Below are positions 22,178 through 35,335 of a stretch of 64,000 nt of DNA, piece after piece; within the stretch, counting starts at the first letter, position 1, and each line of letters opens with the position of its first letter. A program made the position numbers and the translations under genes. The stretch spans positions 124,001 to 188,000 of the forward strand of contig JNEU01001144.1 of NCBI GenBank assembly GCA_000697475.1, written 5' to 3'. The DNA is from Lichtheimia corymbifera B2541. Taxonomy: Eukaryota > Mucoromycota > Mucoromycetes > Mucorales > Lichtheimiaceae. The notes beneath the pieces were generated by a model. It was not told the origin of the DNA. It did no database searches and saw only the letters and a program-made list of their open reading frames with translations.

Positions 22178-23966
22178 TTAAGATATCCTTTGCTTTTTAT
22201 TGGAATCAGTATCGTCATCATCGTCATCATCATCATCATCATCGTCTAAAACTACAGATGGCGTCGGTACAGAAGATGTGGCATTATTTGAGTCACTGCA
22301 ACTGAAGCTTGGTGGATCGGCTGGCATAAGGACACCATTTCGCAAGACCAGTCGCTCGTCCTCAGGGTATGTTGATAGTGCTTGAGCCATCTCATGATCA
22401 ATATATATGTCTTGGATGCTTTTGTACTGTACATTGCAGATATAGCATTTCCATACACGTCGGGATAGTTGGCATAGGAAAAAGACTCGTGCGTCAAAAC
22501 AAGATGCATGTGTACAATAAATACCGCGTGCTGGATACTGAAGGCGAGATAAGAGCATGGGGTCTAGCAACGAAATGGATTGGTCGCCTAATATCAGCTC
22601 CTCTTCTTCTCCATTGTTCTTGTCATTGTATCCATTTTCACTTGCACTGGATGATGATTGTGTGCTGCTGCATCCAACCGACGTGAAACAAGAATCAAAG
22701 ATTGTCTGTAATTGTTGAATGTCTGATTTGGATGCATAGGGAGAAGGAAGAATATCCATCATTTGACGTTGGATGGCGGGTTGTTGTTGTCGAGGCGTAT
22801 TTTCCATGATCCGCACAGCTTGGTTACTGGCAGACTGCAAATAGAGTTGGCCTGTCAACTGCGTGAAAGAAAAGTATTAATATTTCAAGTCCCATATGAC
22901 ACACATAACAACGCATGTTTACCTCCAAAGGAGATTTGCACCACACTGTGCATACCGATAATTCCTTGATATGGGCTTCACAATCGCATTTGATGTCAAT
23001 GGTGCTCTTTTCAGTTGACTTTTCGAGCACACTATGCCAATCCACCTTGTCTGTGATATCAATGTGCCGATAACCTTGTTTGACCAATTCCTATAAAGAC
23101 ACGATGAACCTACTTTGACACCATGACATCCATTCTCTCCTTGTTACCTGATCATCCTTTGACCATTGTCCTTTCCCATGAGAATCCACCGAGAAATAAG
23201 TGAGATCTGCAGGGTGCCAAGTCATCCATTTCGATAACCAAAGGTACAAATGCAAGCGAATATCTTTATCATCCGCCTTCCTTTTGACACGTTTCTTTGC
23301 ATATTCCTGGAGCGGTTTGATGGGTATAGAAAGACATAGCTCGTGCATATCTTCTTCCAAGGGGGATACTGGTGCTCGTAGCAATTCTTGATCACGTTCA
23401 AGGGCATCCGTGGTAGGAATAAGGTCATAGGCTAACCCAGATCTGACAGGATGGCTACGTTTCCATGGTTACCTTTTGTTTTTCCTTCTCCTCGTTTGCA
23501 ATGATGATGTACCTTTCACGAAAGAGTCGTTCTGCTCGATCTCTTGCACGCCAAACAGGGAATCCCGGATATAATAGATCGACCACAACACGTGCAAGTT
23601 CGGCTTGTTTCATCCGCAACACTGTTTTGCTGGTGGCTATGCCGAGGTCGAGCATGTAGTTATACAAAATAATCAACTTGGGCTTGGTCATAAGAAATAC
23701 ATTGGCAGGATCCTTATAGAGCATGTTAGACCCTGTTCTCGTTTAAGCATAATGATATATATACTCACCTTGAAGTGCTCGTCAGCCTTTCTTAGAGTTG
23801 ACAACCCAATGTCCTTGCCAATGTGACGCACTTGATCGATCGTCAGAATGAGAGGAGTGGATCGCCATTTACGAGTGCGGAAGGAAGTCCAATCAGTCTT
23901 TGTCCTTTTGCGGTTTCCAGTTGTTTGTAAAAGGAGTCCCCGGTTTAATATGGACGAACTTTGCAT
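22178..23966 (-). CDS. SUMO E3 ligase, PIAS/Siz family
   Basis: Nuclear SUMO ligase that brings charged Ubc9 to targets. Order of parts: a short N terminus with a helical SAP-like region (LILTIDQVRHIGKDIGLSTL then a KPKLIILYNYMLDLGIAT exon), a PINIT-type region (ALERDQELLRAP... through KGQWSKDD and DITDKVDWHSV), an SP-RING zinc finger (IYCTHASCFDARVFFL then VWKCYICN, with the Cys-x-His and Cys-x2-Cys pattern) and an acidic Asp run with a basic KKQRIS end. I start at the ATG at 23966 (MQSSSILNRG). Exons: 23966..23769, 23712..~23475, then about three more ending in 22858..22178. One junction, near 23430-23475, could not be put in phase by eye. No defect in the zinc ligands is seen. Confidence 0.85.
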
Positions 23967-24302
23967 GTGCAAGAGAAATATAAAAAAAGAAGTTGTGGTG
24001 TGTGTGATCGGGATGGTGGGTGGCGGTGATGATGTTATATCACAGCTTTTTGTTCCAACATCACAAATGACGAATCGTATCATGCGTTCTTGTGACTTAT
24101 TGACAACGCACATATAACAATTCATGCTGCAATGAACTTGACATATAATGGTATCATTGTGTGACAACACGTGCCAAATCTCTAAATTTCATGCATATTC
24201 TTCAATGTGACTCCCAAGTGCATTTATAGATATATCTCTGAAGACAATAAACGTTTTTATATACTTGAAACAATGGGATGAAAAAGCAAGAGAGAGATAT
24301 TT

Positions 24303-25667
24303 TTAACCAAAGGTGCTGACAATATGAGCCAGTTGTCGTAAACCATCCGAGGATGAAGAATCATCATCACCTTTACGCACAGGAGGGTGCAATAAAGTAA
24401 AAGGAAACGGAGGAGCCTGACCAGCAGGATGATCCAGCAATGACAAGTTTGTGGTCAATGGGCGATGTTGATAAAAGACAGTTGGAGGTGAAGAGGATGA
24501 TGAAGGGGTAGATGACAATGGTGTGGTAGCAGTAGATGGTGTGGATGAGGATGATACAATAGCGGGAGCAGTAGCAGCAGCAGCAGCAGAAGAGGGAGAT
24601 ACATTGATAACAGGTGTTGTTGATGATGATGATGCCATCAATGGAGTCACTGGGGTAGCAGGAGTTGCACTTGCACTGGTATTTGTACTGCTAGCCAATG
24701 GTTGAGTGGATGATGGGGATACATGCTGGATGGTGGTTGCTACCGGTACAGGGGCAACGGGTGATGGTCTGGCAATAGGTGATGGTTGTTGTTGACTGTT
24801 GTTATAGCGAGTAGGTGAAAATCGTTCTGTGCGTGCCGATGGTGTTAACAAGGATCGATGATAATTGCTCAAATGCTGATCAATGGTAAGAGGGGGTTCC
24901 ACACGAAATGGATCAGATCGAATCCTATGATGTGCGTGCAACCGAGGTCTTGGGCGAGGTTCTTCAGTAGCAGGTGCACCATTTGCTTTGCCACGTTGAG
25001 ATCGCCTTGATTTGGGAGACATGTGAGTACGATAATGCTGCATCATGTTGTCTTGTCGAGAAAATCTTGATTGACATCCCGGGAAGAGACATGGAAAGTT
25101 CTTTTCTCCAGTATGAATACGATTGTGTCGTGCCAAATGTCCACTAAGGATCCCATATCAGCCATAGCCCCACACTCACATAAATACACACACCCACACA
25201 CAAACATACCTTGTGGTAAAACTCTTGTTACATCCTGGTTCTGTACAATGATATTTTCGACGACTATTGGCCTTTTGTTGCTGCTGTTGTTGTGGAGATG
25301 CGTTATTGTTCACTGAGGGTGATGGTTGTTGCTGTTGCTGCTGTATTGGGTGTGGTGACCAGCTTGTTGTACCTGCTGGCCTCGGTGCATTCCCACTGCT
25401 ATTTTCTTCTGGTGAAGAGCCACTACTTGAAGACAAAGACGAAGGAGAAGAGGAAGTTGCTGTGGTCATATACTGCTGTGATTCTCTTGGGGATGACTCA
25501 TACTCCATTGGCATTCGACTGGGCACAGGCCGTACTGGTAGGCCATTGACAGCAGCAGCAGCAGCGGCAGCGGCAGCGTCATTAAGCAAGCTGACTTGCC
25601 GACCAGAGGAATCTGTTACTGATAAAGGAGAATCTTTGGAGAGTCGTCGAGATTCTTCATGTTGCAT
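24303..25667 (-). CDS. C2H2 zinc-finger transcription factor, Nrg1-like
   Basis: Exons 25667..25210 and 25143..24303 with a 66-nt intron that splits the first finger (FTT-S-GHLARH). Two adjacent C2H2 fingers occupy residues about 140-195: YHCTEPGCNKSFTTSGHLAR then HNRIHTGEKNFPCLFPGCQS and FSRQDNMMQHYRTH. The TTSGHLARHNRIHTGE and RQDN..QHY.TH signatures are those of the Nrg1/Nrg2 repressors, which bind CCCT-type sites in glucose and filamentation control; that role is inferred. The flanks are disordered: poly-Ala near residue 35, several Gln runs, and a long Ser/Thr/Pro tail. It lies 336 bp upstream, in the same orientation, of the SUMO ligase start. Confidence 0.85.
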
Positions 25668-26854
25668 GGTTTACGATAAAGTAGTGTGTGTGATTTGTGT
25701 TAATAAAAAGCGAGAGTGAGCAAAAGAGAGAAGGAAAGAAAGAAGGAAAAGTTATGGTTTCATAGCGCTTAGCGCTTACCTAAATGGTCTTCAATCAGCC
25801 TACAACCCTTGGACCCTTCCAACTCTTGTGTAAATCGGAGCTTGTAATTGTAAACGTGTGAAGAGAAAGAGAGGATCAATCATCGTCTATACCTGATGCA
25901 TACTCCACTACAGCATAATGCATTTATCACATTCATACACCCACCCCCCCCCTTTTACCATTACCCTTCTCTCCCCCCCCCCATTTCTTCGATTTCCCCA
26001 TAACACACCCTAATCTATTTCGCCAATGTAGTTGAATTTTAAACATCTCCATCTTGATATTCAATTCACAGAGCAACAGAGAGAAAATCCCACATGGAAC
26101 TAAGCGGAGAAATCATGGTCCGGGAATATCCGAGTAACAACTTTTGAAAGTTTTTGATCGGTAACCAACGAGGACGATCCATTGTGGGGTTAAACAAAGG
26201 CCCCGCATCAATTCGGCTGCTGCTGCTGCTTATGTCAGAAACATTTTCAAGGGGAGCAAAACCTAACTATTCTTACGTGAATCAACTTTAAGGAGCAGAT
26301 GGGCACAACCCCAAAAGCGGGGATGTTTGAATGCCTATTGCTACTACTACTGATGAGGATGCAACTTGACGGCAAACGCCAATGGCTCCTTGTTGTAATG
26401 AATGATTCTTTCGAAAGTGTCTTGTACATATAATACTCCTATTTCGCCATGGATGAGCTGATTATTGCATGTCTCGAGCGTACTTGCAGATTACAGCTTA
26501 TCTCTTTGCATAAGGTTTGGCAGCAGCACTCCCAGCAACAGTTGTCTTGGGGACGCCATGTGCCTTCAGAAAATAGATCCCATGATGAACTTTTTTTGAA
26601 TGTTTATTCGTTCTCTGTTATACAGGATGGTTGATGGTGATGAATGATGGCATCAGAATGTCACATGGTGATGTTCATGATCATTATAGAAAGGGTTGAC
26701 ATTAAACTACTTTTAGATAGGATCTCGTATTCCTGGCTGATGTTGGGATGGAAACGCCGTTCACGTGACACGGAACTTTGACCGCCACACATCCATCGTC
26801 ACAGTTGTCAAAACATCCGCTTGCACCACCCGCCTTGTCCCTTTACAAACTACC
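25668..26854. other. Divergent intergenic region
   Basis: Shared upstream region of the zinc-finger gene (minus) and mL57 (plus). It holds two C-rich homopolymer tracts near 25943-25982 and purine tracts near 25720-25750 and 25860. A 61-codon open frame at 26449-26634 begins with an ATG but shows no family features. Confidence 0.4.
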
Positions 26855-27559
26855 ATGAGAGCATTCACACAGACTATTGGTAAGTTGAATCACTGCAACT
26901 CTTTTATTTATTCGAGAGAGAGATAGAGGACATGAAATGTAATATTTGCTGTTAGGTGTAGCACGACGATCTTTCCATTGTGGACGTACACTTCAGGACA
27001 AAAAAGCAGCATCGCCTTCATTCAATGCCGAGGCTGTCAGTCAACAACTTGGTGTCTCATTCAAGACGCCCAACATTCTTCAACGTGCATTGACCCACAA
27101 ATCATACGAACACGGCAGTGTGCCTTCCAATGAGCGACTTGCCTATCTTGGTGCCCGTGTTCTTCAACTTTCAGCATGCGAGAGCGGTTTGACATCCTCG
27201 TCGTTACAGGATCACGTGCAAGAACATACCAATCTCGACCGATTAGCCAAAAAGTTTGATGGTCTCAACTTGGCAGATGGCATGCAATATCATGTGGTAA
27301 TGTGGCAATGAATACATGAGCCCAGAGATCACATATATCTAATATCTCGATATATATATATATATATAGCCTGGTCCAAATATGCCTCCAAAGATCAAGG
27401 CAACTGCAGTGAATGCAGTGATTGGCGCTGTTTATCATGATCAGGTATTTGGATTAGGAGGGAGGAGGAAATCAATTATATGGATCGTCGTTATTCATTA
27501 TGGTTTATCTACAGGGATACGCTGCTGCACAAGAATTTGTAAAAAAGCATGTGCTGTAG
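26855..27559 (+). CDS. MRPL15: Mitochondrial large-subunit ribosomal protein mL57
   Basis: RNase III-like but non-catalytic component of the fungal mitochondrial large ribosomal subunit (yeast Mrpl15). Exons 26855..26879, 26956..27296, 27370..27444 and 27515..27559 are all in phase and give 161 residues. The N terminus (MRAFTQTIGVARRSFHCGRT) is a mitochondrial presequence. RNase III-fold hallmarks follow: LQRALTHKSYEHG, NERLAYLGARVLQL (aligned to the ERLEFLGD signature, with Ala-Arg in place of the catalytic Gly-Asp) and KIKATAVNAVIGAVYHDQG. Loss of the acidic residue agrees with a structural role. The gene ends with KKHVL and converges on the bZIP gene 128 bp away. Confidence 0.88.
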
Positions 27560-27687
27560 ACCATTGTTTATAGAATTCTTTTTGCAATGAAGTTATGTAC
27601 AAACAGCAAAATATGTCTGATGGGAAAACAAATAGTCGATATGATTGAGAGGATATATAACTGGACAAGGAAGGAAGAAAGGAAGTA

Positions 27688-28506
27688 TCATGAATGAATG
27701 GGCGCTTTAGGCTGTTGTTGTTGTGGTGGTGGTTGGGATGGTTGCTGTTGTTGGGATTCTATGGGTGTTGACAAGGATACAGATGGTGGAGGAGGTGGAC
27801 TTTCCGAATTGGATGATGAAGAAGAATCCCCACCAACACTACCAACACTTCCAAGATGGGATGGAATGGGAGGTCGATGACGTGAACGCAATACAGTGAT
27901 TAGATCATCCAATACACGACCTTCTTCTGTACCGCCACCACTGCTTTGACGCTGATGGTGATCCTTGGTTGCATAGTAAGAGGGTGCATGATGGACAATA
28001 TTACGTGATTGATCAGTGGGATGCAATGGTGTTGCTGTTGATGTTGTTGGTGGATGTAAAGTTGGAGGAGGAAGAGGAGCAGATGTTGTAGGAGCGGTTG
28101 AATATGGATGATATCGCCGAGTAGTGTGATGTTTTGTAGAAGGTATAGCAGTAGCAGTAGTAGTAGTTGTTGTAGTAGTAGTAGAAGACCTTGAAGTGGA
28201 TAAGGGCGGGACCGATTCTTCGTCGCTTGGACTCCAAGAAGATGATGATGTAGTGGATGGTCGATGAGACAGCTCCCATATACGTTGCCTTAATCGTGCA
28301 TTCTCATCCTCCAAGTTCTCAACCCGGTTCTGAAGCCCTTGCATATCACGTACTTTGTTTTCCAATTCCTTGACGTAGCGTTCCTTTCTTTGACGAAACG
28401 CTCGTTGTGCTGCTCGGTTTTGTTCAGCTCGGCGGGTGTCAATAACTCCTTTACGACGCTGCGCTCCTACTGATGAGGTATCTGTATCACTTCCAGTGTT
28501 GCTCAT
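27688..28506 (-). CDS. bZIP transcription factor, AP-1/Yap-like
   Basis: Single exon of 272 residues from the ATG at 28506 (MSNTGSDTDTSSVG); the upstream in-frame Met at 28593 would add a stretch with no basic or acidic pattern and is less likely. Basic region: RRAEQNRAAQRAFRQRKERY, the NxxAQxxFR signature of the fungal Yap/Pap1/KapC group. A leucine zipper follows (VKELENKVRDMQGLQNRVEN then LEDENARLRQR). The rest is Ser/Thr/Pro-rich with Thr and Gln runs and no Cys-rich domain of the Yap1 redox type, so KapC-like is more apt than Yap1. It is divergent from RAD2 across about 1.06 kb. Confidence 0.85.
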   Translation of the reverse strand: MSNTGSDTDTSSVGAQRRKGVIDTRRAEQNRAAQRAFRQRKERYVKELENKVRDMQGLQNRVENLEDENARLRQRIWELSHRPSTTSSSSWSPSDEESVPPLSTSRSSTTTTTTTTTATAIPSTKHHTTRRYHPYSTAPTTSAPLPPPTLHPPTTSTATPLHPTDQSRNIVHHAPSYYATKDHHQRQSSGGGTEEGRVLDDLITVLRSRHRPPIPSHLGSVGSVGGDSSSSSNSESPPPPPSVSLSTPIESQQQQPSQPPPQQQQPKAPIHS

Positions 28507-29566
28507 TGGAATGCAATTGTCTTTTTCTGGATTGGCAATGGAGTTTTCAAAAAGGTGTGAAAGGTGAAGGAAAGGGGAAAGGTGCAAAAACAAGTTTCAG
28601 GCTCGAAAGGGTCCAGCACAAAGTATGCAAATGGCTGAGTCAGCCAATGAGCTTCCAGATGACCGGCTTTGGTAAATGAACCGAGGTTGACAAGCGGGAA
28701 ACGGTAATTAGCATGTCAGGAGGGGGTTGCAGGTATTATTGCTTTCTTAATAGCTCTTCCGAGTGTGCACACACACAACGTTTGTCTACCCACACAATCA
28801 TGTTAACACAACAAAGCTTGCATCCATTATCCTTACGTAATATCATTAGACAGCACGTTTAAATACCCGCAACATGTGAAAGTCTGGTATCACGACCAAT
28901 GGATACCAAATGCGTTCCGATCCCATTACCTAAGCATCTCTCTTATAGGCCTTGCTTTTCTCTCGAGATCAATAGATATCATAACCATTCAGCAAACGAT
29001 AATAAAAACACTCCTTTTTACTTTGCACATACTGAATATGAGTCATGGACATTATGATAATCCATGTGATTTCTACAGTGGGACGTTTAGGCTGTCCCAT
29101 CCGTGCCGATTGCTTACGTGATCTTGCAGCGAATGTCTATCGCGCTCCTCTACCATGTCCGAACTACTTGCGTCTCCAATAGAGTGGATCAGGTTAGTAA
29201 CCATGCCTTGTTACCTTTATCTTTGATGTCTTGTGGCTTGCGTTCTTCCATCAACGTAAAGATGGATGCCATTCTCATCCTTGTTCATTACATCCTTCAT
29301 GGTTTGCTTGCATTCAACTGCACCAATTTACGTAAACATATCCTACTATTGCTGTATCATCAAAGTGTCTTCACAAAAAGCCATCAAAAGGTGCTTCCAA
29401 TCCAGCATAAAAAGCATGTTGCATAAAGTTTATGTATTTTGTGTGATATAGTTGCTATGGAAGGGTTGCTATATCAGAGGATGAAATGCAGCAGGAAATT
29501 TCGAATTCCCGCTTCCGCAGCTTCTTTGTTCTTTCACCAGCTCTCCCAACTGATCAGCTTGCCACC
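28507..29566. promoter_or_regulatory. Divergent promoter region, bZIP / RAD2
   Basis: About 1.06 kb between two start codons that face away from each other. It must contain both promoters. No clear TATA box or AP-1 site cluster was picked out by eye. The start of RAD2 lies in a strong context (GCCACCATGG). Confidence 0.45.
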
Positions 29567-32500
29567 ATGGGTGTACAGGGACTATGGACACTCATTGAAC
29601 CTACAGCTCGTCCAGTTCAGCTCGAAACGTTGAGGAATCGCAAAATGGCGGTGGATGCAAGCATTTGGATGCATCAGTTTATGCGTACAATGCGTGACAA
29701 GGAAGGCAATGCGCTGCGGAATGGCCATTTGCTTGGTTTCTTTCGTCGTCTATGCAAGTTGTTATTCTACAATATCAAGCCAGTCTTTGTTTTCGATGGT
29801 GGTGCACCTGAACTGAAACGTACAACAATTGTAAGTGTAGATCATGCATATGAGGATGATTGGGGTTACTGATCATGTATTGAATCATGTGATCTAGCGT
29901 GGCCGCCGTCAACGTCGAGAAGGAGTTGCTACCAATGCCAAGCGTACAGCTGAAAAGATCTTGTCTGCGCAAGTTAAACAGCGTGTGTTATACGAAGAAG
30001 AGCAAAAGTAGGTTATAGAACTACTAGAAAAGTACGAAACAATGACATTCTGATGCATGATACAAAAATAGACGACAGCAACCCCCAAAAGAGGATGAGC
30101 AACAACAGCAATCAATCAATTTGGAGGAGATGGAAAAGGCTGCTGCATTACAGGAGATCAAGCAAAAGTATAAACGAGATCAATATGAGCTACCACCTTT
30201 GGCAGGAGAGGGTGATCGACATCAACAAGATCCACGACTTGCAACGCAGCAGGAGTTGATTGACTTTATCAATGATTATCGACCATCGGAGCAAGATATT
30301 GACACTGAAGCATTCCAAGCACTACCTCCAGAAGTTCAATATGAGATTGTGCAAGATCTTAAGCTGAAATCACGTCAGACTTCCTGGGCTCGACTTGATG
30401 AAATGGTGCGACAATCTCGTACAGCATTGGATTTCTCCAAACAGCAAATCAAACAGCTCATGCATCGAAATGCCATGACTCAGCGTATGATGGAAATGGA
30501 TGGGTTGGCAAGCAGACAAGAGAGTGCACCAGTAAGAATTGCAGGCGAACGTAGTCGAGAATATCTCTTGGTGAAGAATGAGAATTTCAGTGAAGGATTG
30601 GGATGGAAGCTTCCTGGTACAGATACCCCAGACAAGACAGCACATGTTCAAGAGATACATCATGAGAATGAGACACCTATGGAAACGTAAGTTGAAGAAC
30701 ATGTCTTATTGGAAGATCAAAAGACTCATTCAGGATTAATTAGCGGTGACAAAGTTCAAGATGCAATTGCTTCGAATCCAAAACTCGCTGCTCTTTTCCA
30801 AAATATCGACAACAGTGACGATGAAGAAGAAGAGGAAGATGAATGGATGGATACAACAACAACAACAGCACACGACAACATGACTCATGATCGACGCATG
30901 GATGAAGATGAAGATGATGATGAGCCACTCTTTTTGCCGCATGATACAAAGCCTGCTCCAGGTTTCCGACCAGATGATCTTTTGGAGGATATGGATGCGT
31001 ATGCTGATGACAATGACGAAGCAATGCAAGCGGTTCTTCACCAAATTTATGCCGACGAAGCTAATCCCAACAATGAAGCAATGACCGCTGCATCACCTTT
31101 ACCGGATACAACCAACAATCAGCAAGAATTACCAGATGAAGTTCACTTGGACCCTGATCAGATGTACAATACGTGGTTATCCAAGGTCCCAGATGCTTTT
31201 ATTTACCTTCATTCAATGAACAATGAATACAAACAAATCATCCATGACACAGTATACGACCTTGACATTGACCATCTCGAGAAACAGCTTAAACGAGTTC
31301 AGAAATCATTTGGCAAAACCAACGACCGAGATGAGATGGCTCAAGAATCCTTGTCATTTCAACAGCAGTTCTTATCAGCAGTTATTGAATGGAAAAAGGT
31401 TGCTGTCCATGAATCCGCCACGCCTGATCAGCATTCGCCGACCCCTGAAGACACTACCACAGCGATTGAACATGTCAATGCAGCAGCGACCCAACCAGAA
31501 AAGCCAATTGACGTTGCACCGTCACCTGAATCCGTTGATGTTTTGGACGAGGATGGAAATCAGGATATTATTACGATTGATGAGTACGAGCGACAAATGA
31601 CAACTACCTTGAAGGATGATGCTGCAAACATGGATAAGAATATACCCAGTGATAACTATCCGTCCCATGATGTTGCAAATACAAACACACACGATGTTGC
31701 CACCAAAGACTTACCTGATCAAATACCAGCGGAAGATGGCATTACATCAACTGATACTGGTGCAATTTTGCAGGAGCAAGAAGCATCATCCATGATGGCG
31801 GAAGAGGTTCAACAAATGACGATCGCAGTACCTGACGAGCTTCAATATGGATACAATTCAGACGAGGAGTTGGTGGACAAGGTGGAAGCAGAGGAGAACG
31901 AATACGCGCGTTTTGTTTCCGATATTGCGCAAAAGGACCTCGAGAGCGTGCGGGATGAGCTCTACAAGGACATGAAAGAATTGAACAAGCAGCAGCGGAA
32001 AGAGATGGGCAATACGGATGAGATTACAAGGCAAATGACTCAAGATATTCAAGTAAGAGACAAGCACAAATTTCATGTTAATGACTTTACTCATAACCAC
32101 ATCCCCCCCCTTTATAGGAATTGTTGCGACTTTTTGGTATACCATTTGTGGTGTCACCTATGGAGGCTGAAGCGCAATGTGCCGAGTTGGTCCATCTATC
32201 TCTCGTCGAAGGCATTGTGACGGATGATTCTGATGTTTTCCTTTTCGGTGGAAGCCGTATCTACAAAAACATGTTCAACCAGCAAAAGTATGTCGAGTGC
32301 TACATGACCGCGGATATCGAACGAGAAATGCGCCTTGACCGAGGAAAATTGGTGCAACTCGCTTTCTTGCTTGGCAGTGATTATACGGATGGTATTCCTG
32401 GTATTGGTCCAGTTGCAGCCATTGAAATCTTGGCAGAATTTTCACGTGACGATGATAAGAATATCATTGATCCTTTGAGGCGGTTCAGAGAATGGTATGA

Positions 32501-33089
32501 AAGTGGCCATGACGACAGTGATTTCCAAAAGAAACTGGTAAGCATCCCTTTTTTATTTTCATGGTGGATGGTAATTAATTTTGATTCATAGAGGAAAAAG
32601 CATAAGGTGATCGATTTCCCGCATGACTTTCCAAATCCACTTGTTGTGGACGCTTATTACCATCCCATGGTCGATGATTCAAAGCAAGCTTTTGAATGGG
32701 GTACACCACAGCTGGATACCTTAAGAGATTATCTGATGCAGTCATTTGGGTGGTCAGAAGGCAAGGCAGATGAAGTATTGCTTCCAGTTATTAAGGAAAT
32801 GAACAAACGCAAGGTACGTGATCTCTATGGATAGATGATCATGAGGATGGACTTATTCACGTATATGTAGGCCGAAGGTCAACAGAGCAATATCATTTCA
32901 TTCTTTGGTGGATCTCCCACCATGGCAGCCACAAATGTTGCACCCCACAAACGTCGCGCTCATAAGAGTAAACGTGTGCAAAATGTAATCAGCCGTTGGC
33001 GTCGAGAACAAGTTGATGATGATGATGATGATGAAGGAAAAGGTGATACACCAACAAAGCGAAAACAGAAAAGAGCACGTCAAAAGTAG
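29567..33089 (+). CDS. RAD2: DNA repair endonuclease Rad2/XPG
   Basis: 3'-incision nuclease of nucleotide excision repair, a partner of TFIIH. Seven exons, all checked in phase: 29567..29830, 29898..30007, 30072..30686, 30744..32052, 32118..32537, 32592..32813, 32871..33089, giving 1052 residues, close to yeast Rad2 (1031). The N-nuclease region starts MGVQGLWTLIEP with VDASIWMHQFM and VFVFDGG; a long acidic spacer (residues about 330-765) includes a DDEEEEEDEW block and YGYNSDEEL; the I-nuclease region has LLRLFGIPFVVSPMEAEAQC, DDSDVFLFGG and LLGSDYTDGIPGIGPVAA. A C-terminal PCNA box (QSNIISFF, about residue 985) is followed by Lys/Arg-rich nuclear signals. All catalytic acidic residues seem present. 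Confidence 0.96.
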
Positions 33090-33377
33090 ATATTTGTATC
33101 ATAGTACCCATTTATAATCCCCTTTTGTATAATACAGCATTGCATTCTTTACTATTGATAATAGAGGTGGGGGTGGTATCTATCTGTCTATCTATCCATG
33201 TACCAAGCCTGACTTGCATAGTGCATCCTCATTGGCCGAGCAGGATCCCCGAAGTTTTTTGTCTGTGTGGTGGGTGTTGGCAAAGGTTGACTCATTTGAA
33301 GCTTGACTCATATCGACGCGTTCTAACGTGGAGCCAAAAAACAGTTATATGGAGCCAACTGGAAACAAATCATCGGT

Positions 33378-35335
33378 ATGCGACCACTACCGCATAACAT
33401 GCGTGACGATCGTCGTCTGGTTACTAACCCATGGTTGAATCAGCCTTTGCACATTCCCGGCACTGTTCCCCAGCAACCTGTCAGTGGTTCGCCCATGAGC
33501 TCGTCGTATGAAAATCAATGGCTTGCTCCAGAGGATCACAACAAACCTCGTGTCTCTTCACCACTTGCACGCAGTTCCAATGACTCTTCCAATAGCAGCA
33601 AAGAGAACAGTGGCAAGGAGAATACGTCGTCTTCCCAACCTCAGCAACAACAACAGCAACAGCAACAGCAGCAACAACAGCATCCTCCTAGAAAGTCGCA
33701 AAAAGATATGACCAAAGCTGAACGTCGAGCTCTTCAAGAACAACAAAGACTCGAGAAACAAAAGCGGATAGCTGCAGGATTACCAAAGTCGGCCAAAAAA
33801 GCATCCGAGATGGAAGCCAACAAAAAGCAACAAGGTCAACAACAACACCAGGGTGGTTCTGGTGCTGGCTCTGGTGCTTCGAGTGGTGCTGCTGGTGGCG
33901 AGGAAAAGAAGAAAAAGAACAAGGCACATGCTAAAACTGATCAGAATCAAGTGCCATGGTTGATGCATCTCGATCCACCCAAACGACCCAACACCAGCAC
34001 TAGCAACAACAAGGATTTACATCCAGCTGTCCTTGCCCTCGGTCTTTATTTCTCAGAACGAAAGATTGTTGGTTCAAATGCACGATGCGTTGCTATGCTC
34101 GAGACGTTTGCAAAGGTAAGGATTGGATGGGGTTGGATATTAGTATATGCTGATGGGTATAATATATATAGGTCATTGAAGATCATAAGCCTCCATCGGA
34201 TGCCACATTTGCCCGCAACATTCAAAAGCATCTTGATCCACACATCGCTTACTTACTTGCTACGCGACCCATGTCATTGAGTATGCGTGAATGCATTCGT
34301 TGGCTCAAGAAGGAAGTCTCGGATATCGTCGAGGAGGAACCACCATTGACAGATGATGAGGTAAAAAGATATTCAAAGGAGAGTGGTCTTTATATATTAA
34401 TACATGTCTTTTCATCAGGCACGAAATCGGTTGATTGAATGTATCGAACGTTTTATTCGCGAGCGTATCACCATGGCCGATCAGTTGATTGTTCAGAATG
34501 GTCTTCAAAAGATTCAGGACGGTGATGTCATTTTGACCTATGGCAAATCATCAGTAGTGGAGTCATTGTTGTTGGAAACAAAGAAAAAGGGTATCGACTT
34601 TAAGGTCATTGTGGTGGATAGCCGCCCTCTATTTGAAGGTGAGATGTGATTTGGTGCTTGTTGTTGATATGCATTATACTCACGCGTGTCGTTGATAGGC
34701 AAACATTTATTGCGACGATTGGCTGCAGCAAACATCAAATGCTCGTATCATCTTTTATCCAGTGTCTATGTTGCTCTTCGAGATGTGACCAAGGTTATTA
34801 TGGGCGCACACGCACTACTCAACAATGGTGCGGTCTACTCCCGTGTTGGTACAGCAATGGTTGCTATGGCAGCCAGTGACAAGCAAATTCCTGTCATGAT
34901 TTGCTGTGAGACATACAAGTTTGTCAATCGTACTCAGGTCGACTCGCTTGTATTGAACGAATTGGGTATGTAGTGAAGAAGAATAAGGGATTCAATGGTA
35001 TTAATATGAGTTTGCTATCTAGGCCATCCCGATGATCTCGTATCCACAAAGCCAATTTACAATTCAAACCATCAAAGCCATCCCAATCCCAGCGAGTCAT
35101 CCTTAGCGTCGTGGCGTGATCAATCCAATTTGCGACTACTCAACCTTTTATACGATGTCACCCCTTCAAAATACATTACACTTGTCATTACCGAAGTTGG
35201 TTTGATCCCATGTACTTCTGCACCTGTGGTAAGTTTACAAGCAACCAAATGTTGTGGGATTATATATTCAATACGGTCTTCCTTTTCAATTAGATCTGGC
35301 GTGAATACAATGAGGAATTTGGAAAACGTACATAA
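33378..35335 (+). CDS. GCD2: Translation factor eIF2B subunit delta
   Basis: Regulatory subunit of eIF2B, the guanine-nucleotide exchange factor for eIF2 in the cytoplasm. Exons 33378..34115, 34172..34360, 34419..34638, 34699..34965, 35023..35228 and 35294..35335, all in phase. The N-terminal ~190 residues are disordered with a run of Gln near residue 90 and a Lys-rich [18 protein letters not shown] segment typical of eIF2B delta. The Rossmann-like core includes [71 protein letters not shown] and [20 protein letters not shown]. It ends [13 protein letters not shown]. Its substrate's beta subunit is encoded 3.2 kb downstream on the same strand. Confidence 0.94.

Noticed and set aside
22200..22385. 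Plus-strand Ser-rich frame opposite the SUMO ligase end
   Set aside because: It is the antisense of the ligase's Asp run.
24523..25719. Plus-strand Cys-rich and Val/Ala-rich frames over the zinc-finger gene
   Set aside because: They are antisense readings of Gln, Ser and Thr codon runs.
26449..26634. 61-codon plus frame upstream of mL57
   Set aside because: Starts with an ATG but has no ordered pattern, no splice link to mL57 and no recognisable family.
28506..28593. Earlier Met for the bZIP protein
   Set aside because: The added residues are hydrophobic leader-like sequence out of keeping with a nuclear factor, and the ATG at 28506 begins a typical hydrophilic N terminus.
30736..31044. 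Minus-strand hydrophobic frame inside RAD2
   Set aside because: Antisense of the acidic spacer, giving false Ile/Phe/Leu-rich helices.
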